The position numbers were made by a program, and so were the translations under genes. From positions 1 through 40,875 of the forward strand of contig JAFIFG010000051.1 in NCBI GenBank assembly GCA_020832135.1: a DNA stretch of 40,875 nt, given 5' to 3'. The notes under the pieces were generated by a model. The model did no database searches, was not told the DNA's origin, and was given only the letters and a program-made list of their open reading frames with translations. Positions 1-8,577 of the stretch are shown in pieces; positions within the stretch are counted from its first letter, which is position 1; every line of letters begins with the position of its first letter. The stretch comes from Clostridiaceae bacterium. Its GTDB lineage: Bacteria > Bacillota > Clostridia > Peptostreptococcales > Natronincolaceae.

Positions 1-2
1 GT

Positions 3-107
3 AACATCGTATTTGCCATCCTTCGTGATAAAAAAGAATTCCAAATTATCACACCGGAGCAACACCAAAAAAATTACTTAAAAGCGAGATGCGACTTCGC
101 TGCATAG
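3..107 (+). CDS. C-terminal end of an unidentified protein, possibly a transposase
   Basis: An open frame enters from the left edge and stops at 105-107, giving about 34 residues that begin NIVFAILRDKKEFQI and contain ITPEQH. A short motif of the type '(A/G)ILRDKKPFxIITPEEH' is, as I remember it, common at the C-terminus of IS110/IS116-type transposases, so this may be the tail of an insertion sequence. The piece is too short to be sure. No inverted repeat is visible after the stop, which would also fit IS110 elements, since they lack them. Confidence 0.35.
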   Translation, partial: NIVFAILRDKKEFQIITPEQHQKNYLKARCDFAA

Positions 108-224
108 TGTAATTCCACATTTGAAATTTCTGTTTTTTGAAAACCTTTCAAAAGGCTTCTTAAGGTTACCCTTTTTAAGTTCATCTAAAAAAACAAATAT
201 TTTTTAATTAGTTATTGACAATTC

Positions 225-1958
225 TTAGCTGGACTGTATAAAGTTAATAAACTTATTACCCATTGATCCCCTCAAATTTCTATTAAGTAAAACCACAAGC
301 ATTTGTTTTGCCCTTGTCATAGCTACATAATTTATGCTACTAATCCAATCATTCTCCAATTCCTCTAATCCAATTAAGATAATTATTTTATTTTCTAGAC
401 CTTTATAAGCTTGTACACTGCAATAAGATACCCTATTATAATCTAATAAACCTACATTCTCATAAGTTATTTTTATAGGAATATGATCTATTTCTAATTT
501 TTTTATTATCCTATCCTCAAGACTGTTTTCTGGATAAAGAATAGTAATATCACCATAAGATAATCCATTAGATTGTAAGTTTGTAATTGTGTTTTTTAAT
601 AATTCAATTTGTTCTCTATCATCAACGTAATAGAGATATTCAACAGGCTCACCTTCCTGTACTCTTGTTTTTTCTACAGCATATCCAGAAACTAAAGAGG
701 CTGCATCAACAATGGGTTTTGTATTTCTACAGTTAAAATCAAGGTAATATTCAGCTGCCCCAAAGCCTTTTAATTTACCTACTAATGCCTCATCAAAGTT
801 ATTATACATTTGGGCTTGATTACTAGGATCATAAAAGATTGTCCAGTGTCCACATGCTAATCCACCTTTTAAAATATAATCAAGGGCTATAAAATATCTT
901 TCATATAAAAAATCTTGCCCCTCATCAATAATTAAATAATTATACTCCTCATTTACTTCATGAATAGCTTTAATGAAATAATTAGGATATACTTGTCGGT
1001 ATAATTTATCTAATGGCATATCTTTGCTTGAGACTTTAAACTCTTGATACCAAATTGATCTTTTGATTACATTTAGAAAATACTTATGTAAAGATTCCAC
1101 CTCTATTGTATTTTTTACCTCTTCCTTCGCTAAAAGGGAGTTCAGCTTTGCAGCTAAAATTTTATTAAAACAAAGGAGTAAAACCTTTTTTCCTGTGGCC
1201 GCCAACCTTCTGGCCTTCTCAATAGCTAACAGTGTTTTGCCAGTCCCTGCAGTACCTCTAAAAAACATCCTATCATTAAACTCCATTTGATCTAATGCTC
1301 TATATTGATCTTTAGTAAATCTTATACTTAGCTCTTCTCTTTCATCCAACTTAAAGTTTAGTGGCTTAATAATTTCAAAATCTCCCCTTAGATAATCCAC
1401 TATCTTTTGAATCTCAGAATTAGATAATATGTTTTTTTGTGGACATTTCATTTCCCAAAACTTTACTAATCTTTCTACATATAAAGAAAATGAATATAAT
1501 CTATCGCTACGATTATAAATAATCTCATTACTCCATTCAATGGATGAAATGTTGAATTCAATATCAGGAAATAATACCCCATATCCAAAAAGAATGTTGC
1601 TAAAAAATTCAGGAAATTTTACAGATAAACTTTGCTTCAATGAAAAATGTGCATCTGCTATTTGTCTAAATGGACCTTCTGTTTTCTTTGTTATTTGACC
1701 ATATTTATCAGAGAAATACCATAGACCATCCTTTCTCTTTACATTTCCTCCCTTGACTTCAAGACACAGTACTCCTTTAGGACCTACCATAAGAAAATCG
1801 ATTTCACCCTGTATTTTATATGTATGTTCCGCCAACCCTAGGGAATGGATACAAGTCCATTCCTTAAGTTGGAGATCATTTTGTATTAGTGTATATATCC
1901 TTTTTTCTGCATTACTCTTTACATCGCGGTGTATATAAGGTGGTATCATTTTAGCCAC
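225..1958 (-). CDS. NERD nuclease-domain fused to UvrD-like SF1 helicase
   Basis: The 577-residue protein starts with a NERD (nuclease-related) domain: GEID at residues 51-54 and LEVKGG at 66-71 give the conserved acidic/lysine pattern of the endonuclease-like fold. A superfamily 1 helicase core follows, with Walker A GTAGTGKT (235-242), Walker B IIDEGQDF (343-350), a CRNT motif, and the C-terminal motifs VQAYKGLE and YVAMTRAKQ typical of UvrD/Rep-like enzymes. It should be an ATP-driven DNA translocase coupled to a nuclease-like domain. The GTG start is preceded by GGAGG. The gene begins 14 bp after the DrmE-like gene, so the two are probably co-transcribed. NERD-helicase fusions occur in defence loci. 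A defence role here is inferred from context; nothing in the sequence proves cleavage. Confidence 0.8.
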   Translation of the reverse strand: MAKMIPPYIHRDVKSNAEKRIYTLIQNDLQLKEWTCIHSLGLAEHTYKIQGEIDFLMVGPKGVLCLEVKGGNVKRKDGLWYFSDKYGQITKKTEGPFRQIADAHFSLKQSLSVKFPEFFSNILFGYGVLFPDIEFNISSIEWSNEIIYNRSDRLYSFSLYVERLVKFWEMKCPQKNILSNSEIQKIVDYLRGDFEIIKPLNFKLDEREELSIRFTKDQYRALDQMEFNDRMFFRGTAGTGKTLLAIEKARRLAATGKKVLLLCFNKILAAKLNSLLAKEEVKNTIEVESLHKYFLNVIKRSIWYQEFKVSSKDMPLDKLYRQVYPNYFIKAIHEVNEEYNYLIIDEGQDFLYERYFIALDYILKGGLACGHWTIFYDPSNQAQMYNNFDEALVGKLKGFGAAEYYLDFNCRNTKPIVDAASLVSGYAVEKTRVQEGEPVEYLYYVDDREQIELLKNTITNLQSNGLSYGDITILYPENSLEDRIIKKLEIDHIPIKITYENVGLLDYNRVSYCSVQAYKGLENKIIILIGLEELENDWISSINYVAMTRAKQMLVVLLNRNLRGSMGNKFINFIQSS

Positions 1959-1972
1959 GACTTTCCACCCTC

Positions 1973-4558
1973 CTACAAATTATCTTTTTCAATAATTCTA
2001 TTAATTTTTATAGCAGGTACCTTCACTAAATCTTTGTAAACATTTTTAACAATAACAGTTTGTGCATACTCAGATAAATCTTTTTCTAAATCCTTAAGAA
2101 GCAGATCTTGTTCTTCTTTAATATCTGTCAATGAATGGGTAATCTTAAATGCCAGCAATCTACCTATGCGAATATGAATACTTTTCAATTCCCTACTGGC
2201 AATATCAACTTCTTGTAAATTATTAATTAATTCTTCATCCTTGGTTAAGCGAGAAATACTCTCCAGTGCATTTCCACTCGGACATATACAATCTTCACTG
2301 TTCAGCCACCATCTAATAGTTTCTATTCCTCTTTCACATCCGATGTTCTTCAGTCTAACTTGCAACTCTTCAAAATTAAACTGATTCTCATCCATATATT
2401 TTATTAGTGCTTTTCTCCACAAGTTTGCTGTTTTTACCTTTTTACCAATATCAGTATTGGCTTCTTTAAGATGAGCCATTATCTTTTCAAATATATCTTC
2501 CTTTGAATTTTTTACAAATACTACTTCATCTCCTACCTCTAACTCTGCTGCTTTTTTTATTTTCATTGCCTTTTTTTCATAATCTACACACCTACATCTA
2601 TATCCTTCTGATAAAAATCCAATATAATCATCTTCAAACTCTATAGGGATTGCTTCCTGCACCCGTGTTTGTTCTCCTAAATATTGGTTCTCTGTATTAA
2701 TAATTCCACTATTGATAAAGTAGGATATATCATCAAAATTTCTTATAAAGAGAGAATCTTCTAGTTTTACCTCTTCTACCTTTTCATCTGCTAATATAGT
2801 ACCTTCCTCTTCCAGCAGTTGATTTTTTCTGTTAAGATAAGTGGACTGGTTTTTTTCAAAGTAATTAAAAAATTTCTCTTCTTCATTATAAAAAACCATA
2901 ACTTGTTTTTTTACCCCGGGCTTTAACAATGTTTTTACATGTTTTGCTCCATACATACCTGTAAATAAAGCCATTTGAAAGTTTTGTTCTGTCTTCATAA
3001 ATTCTGATAAGGTAATTATTTTAATTGGGTTATGCACATTCCACTCTCTCATTCGTTCCATCAAGATTGTTTTGTATCGACCGCCATTCGTTACAATAAC
3101 ATCCTTTTTCCTCATATTTCTCACTATATCAATAAATATTTCTTCTTTGGGGTGTCTCTTATCATGTTGTTCTCTAAGTTTCTTTACTATTTCAATAATT
3201 TCATCTGTTTTTTCAAAAATAAATTTATCTGTTGAGGAATACATATATACTCGCATTTCCTGTAAAAAAGTATCTGCATCTTGAATTTCATTGTGAAGGT
3301 TATTATCCTGTAAAAATGCTAACGGTACAGGCAAAAGCCTTAATTGTAAAATTATTTTGTAAACTCTTTTTATAAAAGCACTTTTATAATCATTTTCAAA
3401 ATCAGCCTTATCTACTTCGTCAAGAAGTTTATACAATGCCTTTATATTTTCTTCCACTTTATCGGAGACAATCTTTATTTCCTTGTCAGATTCTTTAAAA
3501 TATCTCAGGCTCTTCAAAGCATCAGTAAGATAGTTGTCTCCTAGAGAATCTTTTGCATTATTTTCATTTTCTGTATCGTACTTCCTCATATATTCTTTAT
3601 CATAAACATTTACCGCCAAACCTAAGGATGCCAAATTATCAAGATCTTGATTTTCATATCTATGTAAGTCATCTATTACTATAATATTTTTTAACTGTTC
3701 TTTTTCTATAAGACTATCGAGGACAGCTAAATTACCTGATGTTTTATTCATTCCGTGGATTAATAATGCTTTAATTTCCGGTCTTTTTTCTATTAAATCA
3801 TGAGCTGTATTAAGGGATGAAGTAAACAGAATTTTAGGATCTCTTTGAAGGTCATCAGGTCCTATCCTTTCAAATAATTCATTTGATGAGGAAAAATATG
3901 CTGAAGGGAAAATAAAACTAATAGGAATATCTTCTACATTAATATTAATATACCTATCCATTATATCTTTTTTGCTCATTACTATAAGAATCTCCGACTT
4001 GGAGAAATTAGGAATATCTCCTTCATCTAATTCAAAGATTTCCGAAAAAATTTCTCTTGTTTTACTTATTTTCTTATTAGGCTTATATTTATAATTATTT
4101 AATTCTATAGCTTGCCCATCATACCTATTAATTTTCCATGCCTCTTCAACAGACAGGTATATATTTAGATCCCTAAATTTAATCATAAGCTTTTCATTAT
4201 TTTTGACATAAGCTGAATCTATTTTCTGTATACCTATGTATTCTCCAAGACAGCCATTTACTTTTACTTTATCACCTTTTTTTAATATGCTAGTGACATC
4301 TAGTGCAGCACTCTCCATGTCACTTTTTAAAAGATAAAATGGAAGTGTTGATATCAGCATCATGGACAAAATAAAACTGGTAGGATGAAGAATAACATGG
4401 TGTTTATCGTGATTTATTTCAAATGCTTTAATTAATTTCTCTAGTATATTTATGTCAATAGGTCCATATGAGTAGCTAGTTTTTTCATAATTTAACGTTA
4501 ACTTTTGCAAAAAATCCAAGTCTTCACTTAGTATTTCCTCAGCACTTATAGCTTTCAT
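1973..4558 (-). CDS. Large protein resembling DISARM DrmE
   Basis: About 861 residues from the preferred ATG; a GTG 12 bp upstream is also possible. The N-terminal third has a KOW-like stretch (KGDKVKVNGCLGEYIG). The middle has an alpha/beta region with IIVIDDLHRYEN, similar to a Walker B strand, but I see no clear Walker A, so ATPase activity is doubtful. The C-terminal part has the pattern LWRKALIKY followed by ETIRWWL. I associate that pattern with the DrmE component of DISARM anti-phage systems, but this is from memory and not confirmed. It sits directly upstream of the NERD-helicase. The other DISARM genes (drmA, drmB, drmC) are not in the window, so if it is DrmE-like it works in a different, smaller system. 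Function is otherwise unknown. Confidence 0.5.
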   Translation of the reverse strand: MKAISAEEILSEDLDFLQKLTLNYEKTSYSYGPIDINILEKLIKAFEINHDKHHVILHPTSFILSMMLISTLPFYLLKSDMESAALDVTSILKKGDKVKVNGCLGEYIGIQKIDSAYVKNNEKLMIKFRDLNIYLSVEEAWKINRYDGQAIELNNYKYKPNKKISKTREIFSEIFELDEGDIPNFSKSEILIVMSKKDIMDRYININVEDIPISFIFPSAYFSSSNELFERIGPDDLQRDPKILFTSSLNTAHDLIEKRPEIKALLIHGMNKTSGNLAVLDSLIEKEQLKNIIVIDDLHRYENQDLDNLASLGLAVNVYDKEYMRKYDTENENNAKDSLGDNYLTDALKSLRYFKESDKEIKIVSDKVEENIKALYKLLDEVDKADFENDYKSAFIKRVYKIILQLRLLPVPLAFLQDNNLHNEIQDADTFLQEMRVYMYSSTDKFIFEKTDEIIEIVKKLREQHDKRHPKEEIFIDIVRNMRKKDVIVTNGGRYKTILMERMREWNVHNPIKIITLSEFMKTEQNFQMALFTGMYGAKHVKTLLKPGVKKQVMVFYNEEEKFFNYFEKNQSTYLNRKNQLLEEEGTILADEKVEEVKLEDSLFIRNFDDISYFINSGIINTENQYLGEQTRVQEAIPIEFEDDYIGFLSEGYRCRCVDYEKKAMKIKKAAELEVGDEVVFVKNSKEDIFEKIMAHLKEANTDIGKKVKTANLWRKALIKYMDENQFNFEELQVRLKNIGCERGIETIRWWLNSEDCICPSGNALESISRLTKDEELINNLQEVDIASRELKSIHIRIGRLLAFKITHSLTDIKEEQDLLLKDLEKDLSEYAQTVIVKNVYKDLVKVPAIKINRIIEKDNL

Positions 4559-4659
4559 TTTAATCACCACTTTCCTAAATTGACATTGCTAAACTTATTT
4601 AATTATATATTTCTAGTTCAACTTATCTTTTCCTTCAATTTTTACTTTTTTTCTATTGT

Positions 4660-4695
4660 ATTCCAAAATTAGCTTTAATAGTTTAAATTTGGAAT
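4660..4695. promoter_or_regulatory. Inverted repeat upstream of the DrmE-like gene
   Basis: ATTCCAAA at 4660-4667 and TTTGGAAT at 4688-4695 form a perfect 8-bp inverted repeat in the 250-bp AT-rich leader of the DrmE-like/NERD-helicase unit. It could be a regulator-binding site. No clear -35/-10 pair was identified with it. Confidence 0.3.
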
Positions 4696-4803
4696 AATAC
4701 CCTTACTTAATATCAGATTATTTTTCCATTAAATTAACATCTATATTTAATTAGATAACCTCTTATTATAAACTGTTGTTGAGTAAACAAATCAAACTCT
4801 TTC

Positions 4804-4845
4804 TAAAAAAATAATCTACCTTCAATTGGTAGATTATTTTTTTAG
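4804..4845. terminator. Intrinsic terminator after the restriction endonuclease gene
   Basis: AATAATCTACC and GGTAGATTATT form a perfect 11-bp stem with a 7-nt loop. The stem is flanked by A and T runs, so it can end transcription on either strand. It lies directly after the stop of the EcoRII-like gene (minus strand) and separates the restriction-modification pair from the DrmE-like/NERD-helicase pair. Confidence 0.9.
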
Positions 4846-6009
4846 CTATGTATTTTTTGCTTTAACCATTTGGATAAAATATTCTAATGAAAAGATTCTT
4901 TCCTTAAACTCCTTTGGGAAACTACTAATATAATCTTTTGGTACTACTAAAGTAACTTTATGGCTATACATCTCGGCTAATTGGTTTTTTGATATTCCCT
5001 GTTGTAAAGTAAAAAGATGTTTTTCTTCTATTCTATCTGCTTCATTTAATATTTGTCGCCACCGGTCTTTACAGGTTGTCTTGGCTCCCAAAAAAGTCAG
5101 TCCACTACTTTCAAAGCTGAGATCATGGTAAGCCTCTTCACTTGGGAAAATAAAGTCCGGTTTTTTATTCCCTTCTGTTTTGGCTTGTGCAGTATAGGAA
5201 AGGGTATAGTGTGTAAACATAGCTGCTAAATGATGCTCTAAAGATCTACCTGCCCTGCTTTTTCTTCTGTTTAATAATGTATTGGCACATCGAATTAATT
5301 CATCTACTGTTTCAAATGGTTTTGCAATTCGATCACGATATCTATCATTTTCTATAGCTCTAAATAGTTGATACTCGATGTCTAACCACTGAATTAAAGC
5401 TTTATCTGCACTATTTAATATTTTTCCCTTTTTGATTTTAATATATATTTCTCTAGATGCCTTAGCTATTTCATAGGTAGCAGGAAAATCTGTTTCTAAC
5501 CGTGAAACATATTGAAGGAACAATTCCTCTAATGAAATCTTTACATCAGCTGACTTATCTGTTTTAATCAGTGCATTTGTATCACTAGGAGACATGCCAA
5601 AGGCAGCTAAAAAACCCTCGATTTCCTCGTCAGAACTAATAATAAAAGCTAAGTAATCCTCTTTATTAACCTTTACCAAAACAAACAAGTCCCCCATATA
5701 TTTATCCTTTAAAAAAGGAAATCCTCTTCCAAAACGAGTTATACGGTATTCACTTCTAGTTCCTTTTCCATACCAAATAAATCTACTTTCAGTTTCAAAG
5801 TCATCCTGCCATTTGATTTTTACAAAACTATCCTTATTTTCTCCCTTATGGCCAGCGACATCAAATAAAATTCTATAGGCACTTTTAGGTATATATATAC
5901 CTGATTGATGTGCACCCGTAGCTCCTACATCATTTGCTGCAATGAACTTGCAAAAAGCTAGAGGATGCTCTTGACAGGCACTAATTGCCTTTTCTAAAAT
6001 TTCCGACAT
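4846..6009 (-). CDS. EcoRII-type restriction endonuclease
   Basis: 387 residues from the ATG preceded by GGGGTG. The N-terminal half (about 1-170) fits the EcoRII-N DNA-binding effector domain (GATGAHQSGIYIPK, GRGFPFLK). The C-terminal half is the EcoRII catalytic domain: KKPDFIFP, then LGAKTTCKDRW, then LNE. The spacing of the aspartate in PDF, the two lysines in AKTTCK and the glutamate of LNE (25, 4 and 9 residues apart) equals the catalytic D299/K324/K328/E337 set of EcoRII as I recall it, so the active site looks intact. EcoRII is a type IIE enzyme that cuts at CCWGG and needs two sites; the specificity here is inferred from the family only. The gene follows the methyltransferase by 23 bp and should be in its operon. 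Confidence 0.9.
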   Translation of the reverse strand: MSEILEKAISACQEHPLAFCKFIAANDVGATGAHQSGIYIPKSAYRILFDVAGHKGENKDSFVKIKWQDDFETESRFIWYGKGTRSEYRITRFGRGFPFLKDKYMGDLFVLVKVNKEDYLAFIISSDEEIEGFLAAFGMSPSDTNALIKTDKSADVKISLEELFLQYVSRLETDFPATYEIAKASREIYIKIKKGKILNSADKALIQWLDIEYQLFRAIENDRYRDRIAKPFETVDELIRCANTLLNRRKSRAGRSLEHHLAAMFTHYTLSYTAQAKTEGNKKPDFIFPSEEAYHDLSFESSGLTFLGAKTTCKDRWRQILNEADRIEEKHLFTLQQGISKNQLAEMYSHKVTLVVPKDYISSFPKEFKERIFSLEYFIQMVKAKNT

Positions 6010-6032
6010 CAAATCACCCCTGATGAAGTTAT

Positions 6033-7187
6033 TTATGCACTTTGTTCCTTTTCAATCCTTTGTTCCTTTTGTTCCATTGCAATAAGCATTTGTTTCGCAA
6101 TATCTGTTATTAGTGGCACAACAACTGAATTGCCGAATTGCTTATAGGCTTGGGTATTAGATACTACAATTTTAAAAGTATCAGGAAATCCTTGTAATCT
6201 AGCACATTCTCTAGGAGTTAGTTTTCTGGGATTTTTATTTTCTTGTGGAATTAATATCTCTGATCCATCCTTATAGTATCTTGCACTTAAGGTTCGGCTA
6301 GTACCATCTAAAGGTGCTAAACCATAGCCAAATCCATTTCCCTTAGCTTGATGTTTTTCTTTATATCTTTTTAAATAATCCCATTGTCTATCAGTTAAAG
6401 TATACTTTTGATCTACTATATCTTCAAGTATGTCCTTCATAACATGGTTAGCTGGAGGCAATTCGGGAAACTCAAATTTTTCTTCTTTCCCATAAACCAA
6501 CTGATCCATTCCAACAATATAAATCCGTTCTCGGTGTTGTGGTACATAGTGTTTACCATTGATCACTTTAAAGTAAATTTTATAGCCTAAGCTTTCTAAT
6601 GTTTCTTGTATGACTTTAAAGGTTCTTTTCTTATCATGGGTAGTTAAATTTTTTACATTTTCCAATAAAAATGCTTTGGGCCTTTTATGTTTTAGTATAC
6701 GAACAATATCAAAGAAAAGTGTTCCCTGGGTCTTATCTAGAAACCCATGTTCCCTACCTAGGCTATTTTTCTTTGAAACCCCCGCAATTGAGAAGGGTTG
6801 ACATGGAAATCCCGCCACCAAAATGTCATGATCAGGTATTTCTTTTTCATTAATTTTTGTAATATCTCCTTCAGGAAGGTCCCCAAAATTTTCATAATAG
6901 GTCTGCTGAGAAAATTTGTCCCACTCTGAGGAAAAAACACACTCTCCACCATTCTCCTCAAAGCCAAGTCTCATGCCCCCTATCCCTGCAAATAAATCAA
7001 TAAAAGTAAAGTTAGCCTCCTTGGCTTTACTCTTCTTAAGCCATTCATATACAGAGATTTGTTCCTTAAATTTATCATTCAATGCCTCTATCACATATTC
7101 CTGCATAGTCTTCTCTTCTTGTGTCGCCTTAGTTCGTAGCTGTTGATGCATCTTATCAGGCAGTTTAATATGTATTTGTTTTGTCAT
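6033..7187 (-). CDS. DNA (cytosine-5) methyltransferase with N-terminal ribbon-helix-helix domain
   Basis: 384 residues. Catalytic motifs of a C5 methyltransferase are all visible: motif [11 protein letters not shown] (about 62-71, SAM binding), motif [10 protein letters not shown] with nucleophile Cys129, motif VI ENV (176-178), motif VIII QHRER (217-221), motif [13 protein letters not shown] and motif X QFGNS near the C-terminus. It should modify the same site as the neighbouring EcoRII-like nuclease and protect the host. Residues 1-40 ([19 protein letters not shown]) look like a CopG/Arc ribbon-helix-helix DNA-binding domain, where other autoregulating methyltransferases (M.EcoRII, M.SsoII) carry a helix-turn-helix. 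With two operator-like repeats over its own -10 region, this strongly suggests the enzyme represses its own operon. Confidence 0.93.
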   Translation of the reverse strand: MTKQIHIKLPDKMHQQLRTKATQEEKTMQEYVIEALNDKFKEQISVYEWLKKSKAKEANFTFIDLFAGIGGMRLGFEENGGECVFSSEWDKFSQQTYYENFGDLPEGDITKINEKEIPDHDILVAGFPCQPFSIAGVSKKNSLGREHGFLDKTQGTLFFDIVRILKHKRPKAFLLENVKNLTTHDKKRTFKVIQETLESLGYKIYFKVINGKHYVPQHRERIYIVGMDQLVYGKEEKFEFPELPPANHVMKDILEDIVDQKYTLTDRQWDYLKRYKEKHQAKGNGFGYGLAPLDGTSRTLSARYYKDGSEILIPQENKNPRKLTPRECARLQGFPDTFKIVVSNTQAYKQFGNSVVVPLITDIAKQMLIAMEQKEQRIEKEQSA

Positions 7188-7211
7188 TTCGCAACACCTC
7201 TGGTAAATTTT

Positions 7212-7248
7212 ATATACCTATCATATACCAATATAGAAACAGAGTCAA
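7212..7248 (-). promoter_or_regulatory. Promoter and probable RHH operator of the restriction-modification operon
   Basis: On the minus strand a -35 TTGACT (7243-7248) is followed after 17 bp by -10 TATGAT (7220-7225), 32 bp upstream of the methyltransferase ATG. Two direct copies of GGTATAT (complement at 7212-7218 and 7223-7229) sit exactly 11 bp apart, one helical turn. One overlaps the -10 box and one lies just after it. Tandem half-sites at this spacing are typical of ribbon-helix-helix repressors, and such a domain is fused to the gene's product. Confidence 0.75.
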
Positions 7249-7639
7249 GAAAAAACAGAACATATATTCGAGTTTTAATGAATTTATATTTCAAATCTTA
7301 TAATTCAAGGGTTTATAATTACAAATGGTTTATTCTTAAGAGTTATGAATTGTCTTTCTAAATCCAAATTGTTTTACATATGGTAAATATAGCTATTCTT
7401 TCTTATCACCGAAAAAACTTTGCTATTGTTACTATATTGAAGTTTAAAGCAGCTCACTGTTTCTATTGCTAACTAATAATTAAATTCTAATTCATAAACA
7501 AGTTATTTAGGAATCGAAAAATAATATTTAGCTACTACTTTTAAAATTCACAAGAATATAATTTACATAATTTCTATATTTACATGTTTTCATGCACTAT
7601 AAACTTTTTTCATGTCTAATCTATTTTGAATTAGTGAGT
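7249..7639. other. AT-rich gap without recognisable gene
   Basis: This stretch between the methyltransferase promoter and the ornate RNA candidate is very AT-rich. I see no gene with a ribosome site. It may hold the 3' boundary of the RNA transcript coming from the right, but no canonical hairpin-plus-T terminator stands out. Confidence 0.5.
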
Positions 7640-8450
7640 CAGGGTCCGCAACCTTTTAAAGCATCTATAGAAGCAGTACTCACAGGCTGATCCTTTAAAA
7701 GATTGCCCTCAAGGGTTCAATGCTACCGTTCCCTCCATAAACTTTTCCCATGAAGGCCTACTTACAGCAATGGAAAAGATTATTCCAGTCACCGGGTCTA
7801 TCTCTATAGTCCATCTCCACAGACTCCCTCCCCATCCAGCAAAAAACAAAAGCAGAGGCAGACTGTTCCGATTACAGGTCCACCTCTAGGGTCTTCTCCC
7901 CCAACTACCGTTCCATAGTAATAGGATTTCAGTTGGTCGATCTCAAAAGCTAATCCTATCCCTATTCCACTTTCCCTAAATGTACATAATTTCAGGAATA
8001 GTTGCTCCTATGGGGCATTCCCTCCGGAGTCAGCAACTACCGTTACACTTGCCTGAAATCGACATTTAGTGAATAGTTGGGGGATACCGGGGTCTAGCTT
8101 TAGGGTTCTTTGCTAGGTCTATCTCTAAAGCTATATAAAAAATCCCTAGGTCATCAGGAGAGGAAAAACCCCTCACCTGCCTCTCGGGTCAATTTAACAG
8201 TGATACTTTTAAGAATTTTTCTAGTAGTTCTCTGAAGCCTGTCACCCATTATTTCATCCTCCACCGCAGACTTCCCCAACTAAGGTCCACCTCTACAGAG
8301 GGAAGACTGCTTTCAAAACTACTACTTGTTGATCATTACCATCAGCAAGAGAAGCACCCCACTTCCCTTGCACCTATAGGGTCCTGCAATGCTATTACCT
8401 AACGTTCATAGATTGCTGGCTTTATGGTCTCGGTAGCGACATTGTCACGA
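7640..8450 (-). ncRNA. Candidate giant ornate non-coding RNA (ROOL/GOLLD-like)
   Basis: About 0.8 kb with no plausible gene, clearly richer in GC than its flanks and packed with long-range complementarity. Perfect or near-perfect stems: 7648-7661/7693-7706 (14 bp), 7897-7907/8074-8084 (11 bp), 7921-7928/7952-7959, nested 7976-7983/8062-8069 and 7989-7996/8052-8059, 7999-8006/8032-8039, 8096-8103/8125-8132, 8155-8163/8171-8179 and 8266-8276/8300-8310. Two stems (7648/7693 and 7732-7738/7750-7756) have G-U pairs if read on the minus strand but A-C mismatches on the plus strand, which favours minus transcription. Six copies of GAGRUNGACC (one ends in ACU) and three of AACGGUAG recur in loops and linkers. 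Size, complexity and prophage setting resemble the GOLLD and ROOL RNA classes; the exact class cannot be assigned by eye. Confidence 0.75.
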
Positions 8451-8577
8451 TACTGTATTAATACAATCTCATTTAACTCTTTCTTCACTTTTCAAGCCAC
8501 AGCTCTAAATAATATGAATCATTTTAAATTAATTTCAATTATCTTTGAAAAAAGTTTAATGTCCCTAATCAATTTTA

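Noticed and set aside
1973-4558. Complete DISARM system
   Set aside because: Only a DrmE-like protein is present. The drmA helicase, drmB and drmC are missing, and the cytosine methyltransferase belongs to an EcoRII-type pair.
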